A DNA stretch of 33,702 bases from Clostridium ragsdalei P11 (lineage in GTDB: Bacteria > Bacillota > Clostridia > Clostridiales > Clostridiaceae). A program made the translations under genes and the position numbers. Below are positions 1 through 10,044 of the stretch, piece after piece; the stretch's first letter is position 1; each line of letters opens with the position of its first letter. The stretch spans positions 1-33,702 of the forward strand of contig NZ_LROS01000029.1 of assembly GCF_001675165.1 (NCBI RefSeq), read 5' to 3'. The notes beneath the pieces are model-generated. The model saw nothing but the letters and a program-made list of their open reading frames with translations. It had not been told where the DNA came from and ran no database searches.

Positions 1-35
1 TACAGTGATTCTATTTCAAATGATTTTCTTCCCAT
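1..35 (-). CDS. 5' end of an unidentified gene, cut by the window edge
   Basis: On the minus strand an ATG at position 35 is preceded by a strong ribosome binding site, AAGGAG, eight bases upstream. The frame stays open to the window edge and reads MGRKSFEIESL. Only 11 residues are visible, so the product cannot be named. It follows ilvBN in the same direction, 390 bases after the ilvN stop and beyond a long inverted repeat. It could be a further amino acid biosynthesis gene, but nothing in the visible residues shows that. The call rests on the ribosome binding site, the ATG and the open frame. Confidence 0.45.
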   Translation of the reverse strand, partial: MGRKSFEIESL

Positions 36-120
36 AATTAAAACTCCTTTCTCCGTACATTTAGTATTTGGAGAAGAATTTTAATTATTCTGTATAAGTT
101 AATATTTTAGTTAGAAACCC

Positions 121-385
121 TATATAGTGATTCTAATTGAAATTTTAACTTATACATAAAATATACTAACAAAATTCAAATCACACTTAAAAACTTTTTT
201 TATAAGTCTTAGTGAGGTATTTTAGGAAATGTTAGAAGCTTATATATGTCTGAGGTACGAGTTTATATAAGCTTCTTTAGATTTTCAAAATACCGAGCTT
301 TAGACTTATAAAAAGTTTTTAGTGTGATGATTTTTGTTAGTATATGGCTGGCATAAGTAAACTTTCAAACTAGAAACTCTATATA
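121..385. repeat. Long imperfect inverted repeat (~265 bp) downstream of ilvN
   Basis: The left arm (about 121-247) and right arm (about 262-385) are imperfect reverse complements over nearly their whole length. Clear paired blocks are AGAAGCTTATATA at 234-246 with TATATAAGCTTCT at 263-275, ATACTAACAAAA near 166 with TTTTGTTAGTAT near 330, and AAAAACTTTTT near 190 with AAAAAGTTTTT near 310. It would form a very long hairpin in RNA or single-stranded DNA. It fills the space between ilvN and the next gene start and has no coding potential. It could be a MITE-like element or a long transcription-ending hairpin. Confidence 0.75.
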
Positions 386-424
386 TTTAAGACAAAAGAG
401 ATATTTTTTATTATAAATTTGCAT

Positions 425-925
425 TTAATCTTCCAGCTTACTTCCCCTTTGAAGTGCAGTAAGTCCAGTACGTATAATTTCCTTTATTCCATAAGGTTTC
501 ATTAGTTCAATAAAAGCAGATATCTTCTTTTCATTTCCGGTTATTTCAATTATCATACTTTTTTCATTCATATCCACTATTTTACCTCTAAAAGTATTTA
601 CGCTTTCCATAATTAACAGTTTATTGTTGGCTTCTGCACAAACTTTTATAAGAGATAACTCCCTATAAACAGATGCATCGGGGTCTAATTCTATTACTTT
701 TATAACTTCAATCAATTTATTCAGCTGTTTACTTATCTGTTCAAACATATAGTCGTCTCCAATGGATACAATAGTCATTCGTGATATTTCAGGATCTCCT
801 GTAACTCCTACAGTAAGACTGTGAATATTATATCCCCTTCTACTAAAAAGTCCGGCTACTTTACTTAAAACACCTGAATGATTTTCCACTAATACTGACA
901 TCACATACTTTTTTATAGTAATCAC
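425..925 (-). CDS. ilvN: Acetolactate synthase small (regulatory) subunit
   Basis: Regulatory subunit of acetohydroxyacid synthase. It binds end-product amino acid through an ACT domain and stabilises the IlvB catalytic subunit in the first common step of valine, leucine and isoleucine synthesis. Its first ~75 residues are a typical ACT domain (VENHSGVLSKVAGLFSRRGYN-type motif), followed by the ALS_ss C-terminal domain. At about 160 residues it has the usual length. It follows ilvB after six bases, so the two are co-transcribed and presumably co-translated. The start is unclear. The GTG at 925 lies inside the ribosome binding site AGAGGTG (923-929). The codon eight bases beyond GAGG, where initiation would be expected, is ATA at 916, which would give a protein starting (M)KKYVMSV. 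GTG at 904 and ATG at 901 are further options. Confidence 0.95.
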   Translation of the reverse strand: MITIKKYVMSVLVENHSGVLSKVAGLFSRRGYNIHSLTVGVTGDPEISRMTIVSIGDDYMFEQISKQLNKLIEVIKVIELDPDASVYRELSLIKVCAEANNKLLIMESVNTFRGKIVDMNEKSMIIEITGNEKKISAFIELMKPYGIKEIIRTGLTALQRGSKLED

Positions 926-931
926 CTCTTT

Positions 932-2542
932 CTAAAAAGTTCTCTCATGAGGATCTACAATGCACTCTATTAAAAATGCCTTGCTTGAATCTAATGCTTC
1001 TTTAAAAACCCCTTCAAATTCAACATCATTTTCTACTCTCTTAGCTGTCAAGCCATAGGCTTCTGCAAGTTTAACAAAATTTGGATTAGTCCTAAAATTT
1101 ACCCCAAACTCTCCATCATATTTGTTATCTTGTATTTCTCTAACCATACCAAGTCCTGAGTTGTTAAACAACACTATAATAATATTTAGATTGTTTTCGG
1201 CAATAGTCCCAAGTTCAAAAAGACTCATTTGAAATCCACCATCACCTGCAAAAGCTATAACTTGTTTATCAGGACATGCAATTTTAGCACCAATAGCTGC
1301 TGGAAGAGAATATCCCATAGTTCCGAGGCCTCCAGAAGTTAAAAACTTTCTATTCCCTGCCATCCTAAAATTACGGGCACACCACAACTGATTTTGTCCT
1401 ACATCTGCTGTCAAAATAACTTCTTCTCCTAATGTATCAGAAACAGTTTTTAACACATATCTTGGATTAACTTTATCTGTAGGCTTTCTTTCTATATACA
1501 AATCTTTCTTCCAGTTTTTAATTTCTTCCATCCATTTTTCCGTCTGTGGAGCTACTATTTCTTTATTTAAATCAGATAAAACACTTCTACAATCACCAAC
1601 TACTGGAATATAAGTGTTCAGAATTTTACCTATTTCAGCAGGATCGATATCTATATGAATTATATCTGCATCCTTTGCAAATTTTTTTACCCCACTGATA
1701 GTTCTATCTGAAGCTCTAGCTCCAACAAGTATTAGTACATCTGCATTTTGTACAACTTTGTTGGCATAAGCAAAGCCATGAGTACCTATTAAACCTACAT
1801 AATAATCACTATTTTCATTTATGCATCCTTTTCCCATAAGAGTATGAACAACAGGTATATGTGATTTTCTAACAAATTGCTCCAGTTCTTTTTGTGCATT
1901 TGCCAGTATAACTCCGCCACCTGCACAAATAAGAGGCCTCTTGCTAACTTTGATTCTATCTATTATTTTCTTTATTTGCCCAGAGTGCCCTTTAACAGTA
2001 GGTTTGTATCCTCTTATATTTACACTTTCAGGATATTCAAAATCAATATCTTCTTCCATTATATCCATAGGTATATCTACAAGCACAGGGCCTTTTCTAC
2101 CAGTTTCAGCTATATAAAATGCTTCCTTTATAGTCTTAGGTATAGATTTAGCATCTCTTACAAGAAAACTATATTTTGTAAAAGATTCTGTAGCACCTGT
2201 GATATCTAATTCTTGAAATACATCCCTTCCGATTAATGTAGACTTAACCTGACCCGTAATAACAACAAGAGGAATGGAATCCATATATGCAGCAGCAATG
2301 GCAGTAATGAGATTGGTTGCGCCAGGCCCTGATGTAACTATACAGACTCCCACTTCTCCAGTTGACCTAGCATATCCACTAGCAGAGTGTCCTGCAGCTT
2401 GTTCCTGTCTTACTAATATATGCTTCACATCTGATTTTCTCAAAGCTTCATATATAGGAACCACTGCAGCACCAGGATACCCAAATACCATATTTACATT
2501 TTCCTTTTTTAAACATTGGATAACTGCTTCAGCAGCTTTCAT
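932..2542 (-). CDS. ilvB: Acetolactate synthase large (catalytic) subunit
   Basis: Thiamine-diphosphate- and FAD-dependent acetohydroxyacid synthase. It condenses two pyruvates to 2-acetolactate (Val/Leu branch) or pyruvate with 2-oxobutyrate to 2-aceto-2-hydroxybutyrate (Ile branch). The N-terminal pyrimidine-binding domain shows GYPGAAVVPIYEAL and the catalytic glutamate context RQEQAAGHSASGYAR. The C-terminal domain has the ThDP/Mg motif GDGGFQMSLFELGT ending in LFNNSG. The product is 536 residues when read from ATG 2542, which has AAGGAG eight bases upstream; a TTG at 2566 and an ATG at 2548 are worse placed. It is the first gene of ilvBN and is preceded by two tandem T-box leaders with Leu-type specifiers, so transcription should rise when leucyl-tRNA is uncharged. 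Confidence 0.97.
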   Translation of the reverse strand: MKAAEAVIQCLKKENVNMVFGYPGAAVVPIYEALRKSDVKHILVRQEQAAGHSASGYARSTGEVGVCIVTSGPGATNLITAIAAAYMDSIPLVVITGQVKSTLIGRDVFQELDITGATESFTKYSFLVRDAKSIPKTIKEAFYIAETGRKGPVLVDIPMDIMEEDIDFEYPESVNIRGYKPTVKGHSGQIKKIIDRIKVSKRPLICAGGGVILANAQKELEQFVRKSHIPVVHTLMGKGCINENSDYYVGLIGTHGFAYANKVVQNADVLILVGARASDRTISGVKKFAKDADIIHIDIDPAEIGKILNTYIPVVGDCRSVLSDLNKEIVAPQTEKWMEEIKNWKKDLYIERKPTDKVNPRYVLKTVSDTLGEEVILTADVGQNQLWCARNFRMAGNRKFLTSGGLGTMGYSLPAAIGAKIACPDKQVIAFAGDGGFQMSLFELGTIAENNLNIIIVLFNNSGLGMVREIQDNKYDGEFGVNFRTNPNFVKLAEAYGLTAKRVENDVEFEGVFKEALDSSKAFLIECIVDPHERTF

Positions 2543-2587
2543 AACCATCTCTCCTTGTAAATTCAATTTAATAAGATTTTTGGGTAC

Positions 2588-2804
2588 AAAAAAACAGACT
2601 CCTTATGGGGTGAGAAGTCTGTTCACGGTACCACCCAATTTTATTACTCAATTTAATAACGGCAAAGCCGGCACAGCCTACTAATTTCAGCTTACAGCTC
2701 AAGGGTGAGTTTCAATATTATATATCTGTGAGCTTACACCAAAACTCTCACTCTCTTTAAAATATTATAATATCTACTTATCCCTTTCAAAGCTTTCATA
2801 TATT
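2588..2804 (-). promoter_or_regulatory. T-box leader 1 (specifier CUC, leucine), upstream of ilvBN
   Basis: The minus strand carries the T-box core TTGGGTGGTACC (complement of 2627-2638). It is followed by a terminator hairpin with ACAGACTTCTC paired to GAGTCTGT and a run of seven T (2588-2594). Upstream is a Stem I region with the conserved GAGCTGTAAGCTGAAA. Aligning the Stem I segments of the window's T-boxes places the specifier in GAAA-CUC-ACC, so CUC (complement of 2707-2709), a leucine codon. The leader ends about 45 bases before ilvB. The UGGU bulge in the T-box suits tRNA ending in ACCA. Confidence 0.93.
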
Positions 2805-2811
2805 AATACGT

Positions 2812-2840
2812 ATTTTATATTTTCTAATTTACATTTACAA
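2812..2840 (-). promoter_or_regulatory. Putative promoter of T-box leader 1
   Basis: The minus strand shows TTGTAA (2835-2840), a 17-base spacer and TAAAAT (2812-2817). The position relative to the leader matches the stronger promoter in front of T-box leader 2, and the two promoter regions look homologous. The -35 box is imperfect, so leader 1 may also depend on read-through from leader 2. Confidence 0.5.
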
Positions 2841-2902
2841 ATAGTTTCTAAAAATTAAATTACTTAAATCAAATTTAAACTTGATACACACTAAATATTC
2901 AT

Positions 2903-3027
2903 CTGATGGCTACCTACTGTAACACTCCCACTTCTATCAAAGTGGGAGATAACAGTAGCTACGCCCCTAGATAATTCATCTAAACTTAGTGGGAGAAACA
3001 AAATCCCACTAAGTAAGATTCATTGAT
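2903..3027 (+). mobile_element. Structured repeat copy D (125 bp), IS200/IS605-like
   Basis: One of five copies of a two-hairpin non-coding repeat. Hairpin 1 contains CTCCCACTT...AAGTGGGAG, an ACTGT/ACAGT stem and an outer ATCT...AGAT pairing. Hairpin 2 pairs CTTAGTGGGA with TCCCACTAAG. It lies immediately 3' of TTCAT and ends in TTGAT, with no flanking duplication visible. It sits between the two tandem Leu T-boxes but in the opposite orientation, so it is not part of their signalling. It has no open reading frame. Confidence 0.75.
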
Positions 3028-3073
3028 AATTCAAAGTAATTAATATAGGTAATTTTAGGTTAAAAATTAGCAC

Positions 3074-3299
3074 AAAAAAACAGCCTTTCTCTTGAGGCGA
3101 GAAATCTGTTCGCGGTACCACCCAATTTTATTACTTAATTCAATAACGATTCACACCGGCACAGCTTACTATAATTTCAGCTTACAGCTCAAGGGTGAGT
3201 TTCAATATGAAATATTTATGGGTTTACACCAGATCCCACTCGCTTTAAAATATACATCATATTTAATAGTCCCTGTCAAAGCTTTTATTATTTAAATAT
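3074..3299 (-). promoter_or_regulatory. T-box leader 2 (specifier CUC, leucine), tandem with leader 1
   Basis: The T-box core TTGGGTGGTACCGCG (minus strand, within 3110-3125) is followed by a terminator with ACAGATTTCTC, a loop and GAGAAAGGCTGT, then seven T (3074-3080). Stem I reads GAAA-CUC-ACC, giving specifier CUC (complement of 3197-3199), and then the conserved GAGCTGTAAGCTGAAA. No gene separates it from leader 1; only repeat copy D lies between. It may therefore act in series with leader 1 on ilvBN. Confidence 0.92.
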
Positions 3300-3305
3300 G
3301 AGTAT

Positions 3306-3334
3306 ATTTTACTATAAAGCAATTCAAATGTCAA
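3306..3334 (-). promoter_or_regulatory. Promoter of T-box leader 2
   Basis: The minus strand has a perfect -35 box TTGACA (3329-3334), a 17-base spacer and -10 box TAAAAT (3306-3311). The start of transcription would lie a few bases before the first Stem I helix. This is likely the main vegetative promoter of the ilvBN unit. Confidence 0.8.
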
Positions 3335-3370
3335 TAGTTTATTCTGAATTTTTATTAAATAATATATTTA

Positions 3371-3669
3371 CTCAACTTTCACATATATGAAATTTTCACT
3401 TAATGTAAAAACTTTGCAAAACAACATTTTTAATTAATAGTTAAGAATGAAGAATTAATAGTTAATGTGGATTTTTTTCCGTTACACTACAAAAAATCTT
3501 CGATTAAATTTTTGATGGCTCGTTTCGCTAAAGCGAAACATGACTGGTTCATATAAATTAAAAGATTTTTTGCGATAGCTAAAAATCATCCTTAACTATT
3601 AACTTTTCATTATTAATTCTTAACTTGCGAAGCTTTACTTCGCGAAGTTTTCAAACTGCAAAAGTTGAG
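3371..3669. mobile_element. MITE-like element copy 1 (terminal inverted repeats CTCAACTTT)
   Basis: The 299-bp segment starts CTCAACTTT and ends AAAGTTGAG, a perfect 9-bp terminal inverted repeat, and is flanked by TA on both sides. Inside are a small end hairpin (TTTCA-CATATA-TGAAA), a long inverted repeat pairing ATTAATAGTTAA near 3432 with TTAACTATTAA near 3593, and the palindrome TTTCGCTAAAGCGAAA. No coding sequence is present. A related copy lies at 24541-24859. It occupies the gap between ilvD and T-box leader 2. Confidence 0.7.
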
Positions 3670-3706
3670 TATATTTACAAATTAAAAGTACATTAAAAAA
3701 CTCTGA

Positions 3707-5365
3707 TTATTTAAGAACTGCACCTGTATTTGCAGAAGTAACTAATTTTGCATATCTTGATAAATATCCTGTTTTTATCTTAGGTTCAGGCTTTACATAG
3801 TTCTTTCTTCTCTTTTCAAGTTCTTCTTCACTTACTTTTAGCTCCAACTTTTTATTTGTAATATCTACAAATATAGTATCTCCTTCTTCTACAAGTCCTA
3901 TTAGTCCACCTTCCATAGCTTCTGGTGATACATGGCCTATCGATGCCCCTCTTGTAGCTCCTGAAAATCTTCCATCTGTTAAAAGTGCTACATCTTTATC
4001 TAAACCCATACCTGCTATAGCAGAGGTTGGTGAAAGCATTTCTCTCATTCCAGGTCCGCCTTTTGGTCCTTCATATCTTATTACAATTACATCACCTTTA
4101 TTTATTTCATTGCCAAATATAGCCTTAACTGCTTCTTCTTCAGAATCATATACCCTAGCTGGTCCTTCATGTACCATCATTTCTTTTGAAACTGCAGATT
4201 CTTTAACTACAGCTCCATCTGGTGCCAGGTTTCCTCTAAGTATTGCTATTCCACCTTCGCTGCTGTAAGCATTGTCTACACTTCTTATAACTTCATAATC
4301 AAGCACTTTAAAATCCTTTATAGTTTCGCCTACAGTTTTTCCGGTAACAGTAAGTGCATCTTCATTTATAAGACCTTTCTTAGAAAGTTCATTCATAAGA
4401 GCCGGTATTCCCCCTGCCAGATGAAGATCTTCCATATGATGTTTGCCACTTGGACTTAATTTTGTAAGACAAGGTGTATGTTTACTTATTTCATGAAATA
4501 AATCCAAATTAAGTTCTATACCTGCCTCATGAGCAATTGCTGGAAGATGAAGTACTGTATTTGTAGATCCTGCCATAGCCATATCTACTGTTATAGCATT
4601 TTTAAATGCATCTAAAGTTAGTATATCTCTTGGTCGTCTATTGTTCTTTACACAATCCATTACATACATTCCTGCATATTTCGCCAGCTGATTCCTCTCA
4701 CCAGTTTGTGCAAGGGCACTTCCATTTAGAGGTAAACCCATTCCAAGTACTTCTGTAAGACTATTCATACTGTTTGCTGTAAATAATCCTGAGCAAGAGC
4801 CACACCCAGGACAAGCTCTCTTAGCTTCTTCTTCAAGTTCTTCCTCTGTTACTTTTCCATCACTGCAAGCTGCCACCTTTTCAATACAAGTGCTAAAATC
4901 AAGTGCTTTGTTATTTAGCTTACCTGCCCTCATAGGTCCCCCACTTACTACTACCGCTGGTATATTAAGTCTTGCAGCTGCCATAAGCATTCCAGGTACA
5001 ATTTTGTCACAGTTAGGAATAAGCACCAATCCGTCAAAACCATGAGCTGTTGCCATAGCTTCAATTGAATCTGCTATTAGTTCTCTTGAAGCAAGAGAAT
5101 ACTTCATTCCAACATGACCCATTGCAATTCCATCGCAAACTGCAATAGCAGGAAACTCTATAGGAGTACCTCCAGACATTGCTACTCCAAGTTTTGCAGC
5201 TTTTGCTATTTCATCTAAATGCATATGACCTGCAACTATTTCGTTTTGTGAATTTACTATTCCTATAAGAGGTCTTTCAATTTCCTCTTTTGTATATCCC
5301 ATTCCATACATAAGTGCTCTTGCTGGAGCTGCCTTAATTCCCTTTTTTACTGAATCACTTTTCAT
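3707..5365 (-). CDS. ilvD: Dihydroxy-acid dehydratase
   Basis: Iron-sulphur dehydratase that converts 2,3-dihydroxy-isovalerate and 2,3-dihydroxy-3-methylvalerate to the 2-oxo acids of valine/leucine and isoleucine. The 552-residue product has family motifs [28 protein letters not shown] and [17 protein letters not shown], which supply the cluster and metal ligands, and [15 protein letters not shown] near the C-terminus. The start at ATG 5365 follows AGGAGG at good spacing. The frame is open further upstream to 5449, but only by reading through the T-box terminator. The gene stands alone behind its own T-box with an isoleucine specifier. Confidence 0.97.
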   Translation of the reverse strand: MKSDSVKKGIKAAPARALMYGMGYTKEEIERPLIGIVNSQNEIVAGHMHLDEIAKAAKLGVAMSGGTPIEFPAIAVCDGIAMGHVGMKYSLASRELIADSIEAMATAHGFDGLVLIPNCDKIVPGMLMAAARLNIPAVVVSGGPMRAGKLNNKALDFSTCIEKVAACSDGKVTEEELEEEAKRACPGCGSCSGLFTANSMNSLTEVLGMGLPLNGSALAQTGERNQLAKYAGMYVMDCVKNNRRPRDILTLDAFKNAITVDMAMAGSTNTVLHLPAIAHEAGIELNLDLFHEISKHTPCLTKLSPSGKHHMEDLHLAGGIPALMNELSKKGLINEDALTVTGKTVGETIKDFKVLDYEVIRSVDNAYSSEGGIAILRGNLAPDGAVVKESAVSKEMMVHEGPARVYDSEEEAVKAIFGNEINKGDVIVIRYEGPKGGPGMREMLSPTSAIAGMGLDKDVALLTDGRFSGATRGASIGHVSPEAMEGGLIGLVEEGDTIFVDITNKKLELKVSEEELEKRRKNYVKPEPKIKTGYLSRYAKLVTSANTGAVLK

Positions 5366-5400
5366 TTTTAGTATCCTCCTTAATTCTGGAAATTTTTTGT

Positions 5401-5605
5401 AAAAAAATAACCACCTGCCTAGGGCAAGAAGCTTTGTGGTACCACCCAATTGTTTCCAATTCTAATAACGGTAATACCGACACAGCTTACTAATTTCAGC
5501 TTGCAACTTAGGAGTGATTTTCAAAAGTTTCGCATTCATGGATTTTCACCTTATACCCATTCCCTAAAAACACTCAACCATTTACTCTTCTCCATCATAG
5601 TTTTT
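5401..5605 (-). promoter_or_regulatory. T-box leader 3 (specifier AUC, isoleucine), upstream of ilvD
   Basis: The core TTGGGTGGTACCACA is followed by a terminator pairing ACCAC with GTGGT and GCC with GGC, then seven T (5401-5407). The leader begins with a GATGGAGAAGAG segment like that of the plus-strand T-box at 9439. Stem I contains GAAA-AUC-ACU, giving specifier AUC (complement of 5516-5518), isoleucine. The terminator ends 35 bases before the ilvD start. A TATTAT -10-like box lies just upstream, but I found no convincing -35 box. Confidence 0.92.
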
Positions 5606-5723
5606 ATAATACCTATATATAATTTCGTAATAATTTTCGCACATTTTATATTTATAAGCCCTCTTTTATTTACAAGTAATATCTATCTATAATTATTTTG
5701 CCCCTAAAAAGATAGATATTTAC

Positions 5724-5822
5724 ATTACAGGGATTAGGAGGAAAAAGTGCCTCCCCTACTTCTCCTGCAAACTTAAGTCATCCGCTAAATGATAAGCCCC
5801 CTTATTCACAAGCGTTATTCAT
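5724..5822. repeat. Structured non-coding block 3' of ilvC copy 1
   Basis: A ~100 bp block runs from ATTACAGGG to CGTTATTCAT and recurs at 7293-7391. Pairings visible on the minus strand are TTGCAGG with CCTGTAA (with one G-U) and an arm with AATAAG-GGGG-CTTATC closed by CGCT/AGCG. In the second copy the G-U becomes A-U, so pairing is kept. It may be a small element end or an RNA structure; it is not a clear terminator because no T-run follows it. Confidence 0.5.
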
Positions 5823-5909
5823 AGTAATTTTTTTATTGATATACTGTTAAAATATTACCCCAATTTAATAAATATTTTAATACTATCAAATGAACATTCT
5901 ACTTTTTAA

Positions 5910-6944
<1,035 letters not shown>

Positions 6945-7117
6945 TTATTTATACTATTTTTGTATATATTGAACTTTTTAATACTCTAAATATTTAAATA
7001 ATATACTACTTGATGTTTAAAAAATAGCTTGCAATTCCCATAATTAAGAATTTTATGATTATTGCAAATGTATGTATTTCTATAATTATTTTGCCCCTAA
7101 AAAACTAGATTATTTAT

Positions 7118-7292
7118 CTGATGGCTACCTACTGTAACACTCCCACTCACACAGCGAAAGCGACTATACCAAATCAAAGATTTGGAATATCTGCTTTTCT
7201 ATCAAAGTGGGAGATAACAGTAGCTACACCCCTAGATAATTCATCTAAACTTAGTGGGAGAATCAAACTTCCATTAAGTAAGATTCATTGAT
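7118..7292 (+). mobile_element. Structured repeat copy E (175 bp), IS200/IS605-like
   Basis: The two-hairpin family is recognised by CTGATGGCTACCTACTGTAA at the left and AAGATTCATTGAT at the right. It lies just 3' of TTTAT. Hairpin 1 is enlarged: between CTCCCACT and AAGTGGGAG are about 50 extra bases with their own CCAAATC-AAA-GATTTGG stem. Hairpin 2 pairs CTTAGTGG... with ...CCATTAAG. The matching place in duplication unit 1 (about 5718-5724) lacks it, so this copy marks an insertion or a clean loss after the duplication. Confidence 0.8.
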
Positions 7293-7391
7293 ATTACAGG
7301 GATTAGGGGGGGGAAGTGCCTCCTCAACTTCTCCTGTAAACTTAAGTCATCCGCTAAATGATAAGCCCCCTTATTCACAAGCGTTATTCAT
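7293..7391. repeat. Structured non-coding block 3' of ilvC copy 2
   Basis: Second copy of the block at 5724-5822. Here TTACAGG pairs with CCTGTAA without a wobble, and the CGCT...ATAAG-CCCC-CTTAT...AGCG arm is unchanged. A G-run (GGGGGGGG) replaces the AGGAGGAAAA of copy 1. It abuts the end of repeat copy E exactly. Confidence 0.5.
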
Positions 7392-7478
7392 AGTAATTTT
7401 TTTATTGATATACTGTTAAAATATTACCCCAATTTAATAAATATTTTAATACTATCAAATGAACATTCTACTTTTTAA

Positions 7479-8513
<1,035 letters not shown>

Positions 8514-8734
8514 TTATTTATACTATTTTTGTATATATTGAACTTTTTAATACTTTAAACATTTAAATAATATTTTACTTGATACTTAAAAAATGATTTT
8601 TAATTCGCATAATTAAGAATTTTATGACTATTGCAAGTGCATATATTCCATATTTTATAAATTATTTAATTGTAAAATAATCTATTTCAATTTTAAGAAC
8701 CAGCATTTGAGCAATTACCACTAATTTTTTGTAT

Positions 8735-8955
8735 AAAAAAACAACCAACATTCTCTGCTTGGGGCGAGAAGTTTGGTCGCGCGGTACCACCCAATTTTTT
8801 TACTCAAAGTAATAACGGTTTTACCGGTAAAGCCTACTTAGTTTCAGCTCACGACTCCAAGGCTACCTTCAATAGTCATATTTATGAGTTTTCACCAAAA
8901 TCTCACTCTCTAAGAAATACTTTCTATTTACTCTTCCCTATCATTGTCTTTATAC
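8735..8955 (-). promoter_or_regulatory. T-box leader 4 (specifier GUA, valine), upstream of ilvC copy 2
   Basis: The core TTGGGTGGTACCGCGCG is followed by a terminator pairing ACCAAAC...TTCTC with GAGAA...TGTTGGT, then seven T (8735-8741). Stem I aligned with the other leaders reads GAAG-GUA-GCC, giving specifier GUA (complement of 8864-8866), a valine codon, followed by the conserved purine. The conserved GAGCTGAAA-type segment follows. About 240 bases, including the end of duplication unit 2, separate the terminator from ilvC. Confidence 0.9.
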
Positions 8956-8959
8956 TCTA

Positions 8960-9403
8960 CAATTGTACCAATTTAAAATATCAATTAGAAATACCCCCCA
9001 TGGATATAACTAATAAATATTATTTATTTTATTAAAACTAAAATAAACCTAATTGGTTTTAAATCACTTTGAAAAATTTATTTGTTTTTGAAATTTACTT
9101 TATCAATATTTAGTGTATGTGACGATAATAATACCTTATGAGAATAATGTCAATAGTTTTCTTAAAACTTTTTTTGCTTTTTTATTGCATTATGTTTTTC
9201 TTACATTATATTACCGTAAAAAATATTTTTCATAATTTCATAAAATCAAATACTCAATTTAAACTTTTAGCTTTTTAGAATTTATTGTTTAGGCTTATCA
9301 AAATATTTAACCAAGCTGAAGATTGTAAAAATATTTAGATTGTACCTTGATTTTTTATTTAGAATTTCTTTATATAGTTAATTATATATTTCAAAAAAAA
9401 TTG
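8960..9403. other. AT-rich intergenic region without a recognisable gene
   Basis: About 440 bases lie between the divergent T-boxes 4 and 5. I see no open frame with a ribosome binding site. It contains one of three related AT-rich segments (about 9078-9124; others near 9677-9726 and 9939-9984) with the common core TTTGTTTTTnAA and a following TTTAGTGTGTG-like part. Confidence 0.5.
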
Positions 9404-9432
9404 TTGACATACATATTTTTTTATAGTATAGT
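9404..9432 (+). promoter_or_regulatory. Promoter of the plus-strand T-box
   Basis: A perfect -35 box TTGACA (9404-9409), a 17-base spacer and -10 box TATAGT (9427-9432) lie directly in front of the plus-strand T-box leader. The quality of this promoter argues that the leader is still transcribed. Confidence 0.82.
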
Positions 9433-9438
9433 TAGTGC

Positions 9439-9662
9439 AAATAAAAAAACGATGACGGAGAAGAGTAAGCAAAAATATGCTTTCAGAGAATGGGGATTTG
9501 GTGCGAACCCATAAGCTACAGTTGTTGAAAATCACTCCTAAGTTGCAAACTGAACTTTATATAAAGTAAGTTATGCCGGCACAGCCGTTATATATACGAG
9601 TAATAATTTGGGTGGTACAGCGACAGACCTTCGCCCCATTAGGGTGTGTGTCTGTTTTTTTT
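9439..9662 (+). promoter_or_regulatory. Orphan T-box leader 5 (specifier AUC, isoleucine), plus strand
   Basis: The leader starts with GATGACGGAGAAGAG, the typical first T-box segment. Stem I contains GAAA-AUC-ACU with specifier AUC (9531-9533), identical in this segment to the ilvD leader. The core is TTGGGTGGTACAGCGAC, followed by a terminator pairing ACAGAC with GTCTGT and nine T ending at 9662. No plus-strand gene follows. The next 380 bases are non-coding, and then comes the 3' end of the minus-strand AEC transporter gene. Its gene has been lost, or read-through makes an antisense transcript. Confidence 0.9.
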
Positions 9663-10044
9663 ATACTCTATTTTAAGTTTATTTGTTTTTAAATTTATTT
9701 TATCAAAAAAATTTAGTGTGTGTATGTAATTTAAATACTAAAATTTAATACTAATGTATTTTCATATTTATCTTTTTTATCCGATGACTACCTGCTCTAA
9801 TATTTCCATTTATCCAAGTAGAAATAAAAAGCAAATGCGTCTCTGGATGACGGTTTCCAAGTATCAGATGGAATTAAACCTCCACCTGATTCGAAGAACT
9901 CTGTTTATCTTATAACTATAAAACTACAATTGTATTTTAATTTGTTTTTAAGTGTTTACTTTATTATTTAGTAGTGTATAATTTTATTAAATTTAGAAAT
10001 AAGTGTATTATATAATCATTTCAAATTAAATTATCAACTTTTAA
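9663..10044. other. Non-coding region after the orphan T-box
   Basis: No open frame on either strand has a ribosome binding site. The region contains repeat copy A (9781-9908) flanked by AT-rich DNA. Two of three similar AT-rich segments (near 9677 and 9939) lie here. I see no terminator for the AEC transporter gene that ends at 10045. Confidence 0.6.
9781..9908 (+). mobile_element. Structured repeat copy A (128 bp), IS200/IS605-like
   Basis: It starts CCGATGACTACCTGCTCTAA directly 3' of TTTAT and ends AAGAACTCTGTTTAT. It has the same length and ends as copy B (31839-31966) and roughly 80 percent identity by eye. The outer pairing is ATCC...GGAT and hairpin 2 pairs ATCAGATGG with CCACCTGAT. 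Hairpin 1 is degraded here (TTTCCATTTATCC against AAGTAGAAA), suggesting an older copy. Confidence 0.75.

Noticed and set aside
2274-2684. Plus-strand open frame across the start of ilvB and T-box 1
   Set aside because: It is the opposite strand of ilvB and the leader, has no ribosome binding site and no family resemblance.
2903-3027. Structured repeat as a cis-acting riboswitch
   Set aside because: Only two of the five copies lie in the sense direction ahead of a gene. The others are antisense or convergent to their neighbours, and the downstream genes share no theme.
3092-3295. Plus-strand open frame over T-box leader 2
   Set aside because: It is the antisense of a conserved RNA leader. 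The similar frames over T-boxes 1 and 3 arise from the same conserved bases.
5366-5449. N-terminal extension of IlvD
   Set aside because: The extra codons read through the T-box core and terminator. A strong ribosome binding site precedes ATG 5365, which matches the usual family start.
5724-5822. Block after ilvC as a simple terminator
   Set aside because: Neither orientation has a GC-rich hairpin directly followed by a T-run at the right place.
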